NCBI RefSeq assembly: GCF_003097315.1
Contig: NZ_QDDL01000007.1
Span: forward strand, 62,001 to 126,000
From: Pelagibaculum spongiae
Lineage (GTDB): Bacteria; Pseudomonadota; Gammaproteobacteria; Enterobacterales; Pelagibaculaceae
DNA length: 64,000 bases
Direction: 5' to 3'
Part shown: positions 63,851 through 64,000 of the stretch, one piece after another
How the letters are laid out: every line of letters begins with the position of its first letter
Position numbering within the stretch: the first letter of the stretch is position 1
Program-made: the position numbers and the translations under genes
Notes under the pieces: generated by a model
Told to the model about the DNA's origin: nothing
Seen by the model: the letters and a program-made list of their open reading frames with translations, nothing else
Databases searched by the model: none

Positions 63851-64000
63851 TCCTTTCCTTGTTTTTGATTTGGTCAGCATAAAATGGGGGACAAGAAAGA
63901 TAATTCAATGTCACGAATGTATAGCGGATAGCTGGATATCCATTAATTATTTGTTTTTATTGATTGAAAATCTGTAAATTTTAAGACTGAACGGATCATT

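Overview
The window reads as chromosome of a marine-type gammaproteobacterium close to the Pseudomonas/Oceanospirillales grade. The reasons are a FleQ-type (not FlhDC) flagellar regulator, sigma-54 promoters in front of fliE, fliK and flgB, a sigma-28 promoter in front of flgM, a gsk of enterobacterial/Vibrio type, integron attC sites, and moderate-to-low GC. I cannot name the genus from sequence alone.

Layout. 1-2080: the tail of an integron cassette array (macro/DprA-like gene, two immunity-like genes, two attC sites), cut off by an insertion element. 2070-3496: first copy (A) of a REP-associated tyrosine transposase (RAYT/Y1) element. 3599-10551: ordinary chromosomal genes (YcaQ-like glycosylase, Zn-ribbon protein, gsk, ppiC, FadL-like porin, periplasmic sugar-lactone oxidase with its cytochrome c). 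10868-12383: a divergent RAYT (D) and a 190-bp tandem repeat that runs into the 3' end of flhB. 12376-26253: flagellar basal-body, switch and export operon, all on the minus strand (fliE F G H I J, Hpt protein, fliK L M N O P Q R, flhB). 26434-29279: four small metabolic or unknown genes. 29973-32812: nested RAYT copies B (pseudogene) and C (intact). 33257-38713: a segmental duplication holding two paralogous secreted proteins and a broken second copy of the 3' end of a PP2C-kinase gene. 39128-40609: nitrate transporter with a sigma-54-type promoter. 40957-57175: fleQ, flgL-flgB, cheR, cheV (minus) and flgA, flgM, flgN (plus). 57388-58641: tRNA-Arg(CCU), a tRNA relic, an orphan IS3 OrfA-like gene and an XRE regulator, with three matching palindromic operators. 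59806-62603: a three-gene cluster (GNAT acetyltransferase, radical SAM/SPASM enzyme, Ser/Gly/poly-Asn-tailed peptide) that looks like an uncharacterised RiPP pathway. 62798-63850: an unknown gene.

How it works together. The two flagellar blocks encode rod, hook, MS/C-ring and export gate under a FleQ/RpoN to FliA hierarchy, with FlgM as anti-sigma-28 checkpoint. Compared with the Pseudomonas order (flgL, flagellin block, fleQ, fleSR, fliE), the filament genes and fleSR are absent here, and a roughly 14.7-kb block rich in RAYT elements lies between fleQ and fliE. flhB likewise ends in repeats rather than running into flhA.

Most worth following up: the radical SAM/poly-Asn peptide cluster; the iterated junctions at every RAYT element end; the triple operator between the XRE gene and the domesticated OrfA; the hairpin that buries the fleQ ribosome binding site; and the duplicated secreted genes with a covarying 5' hairpin.
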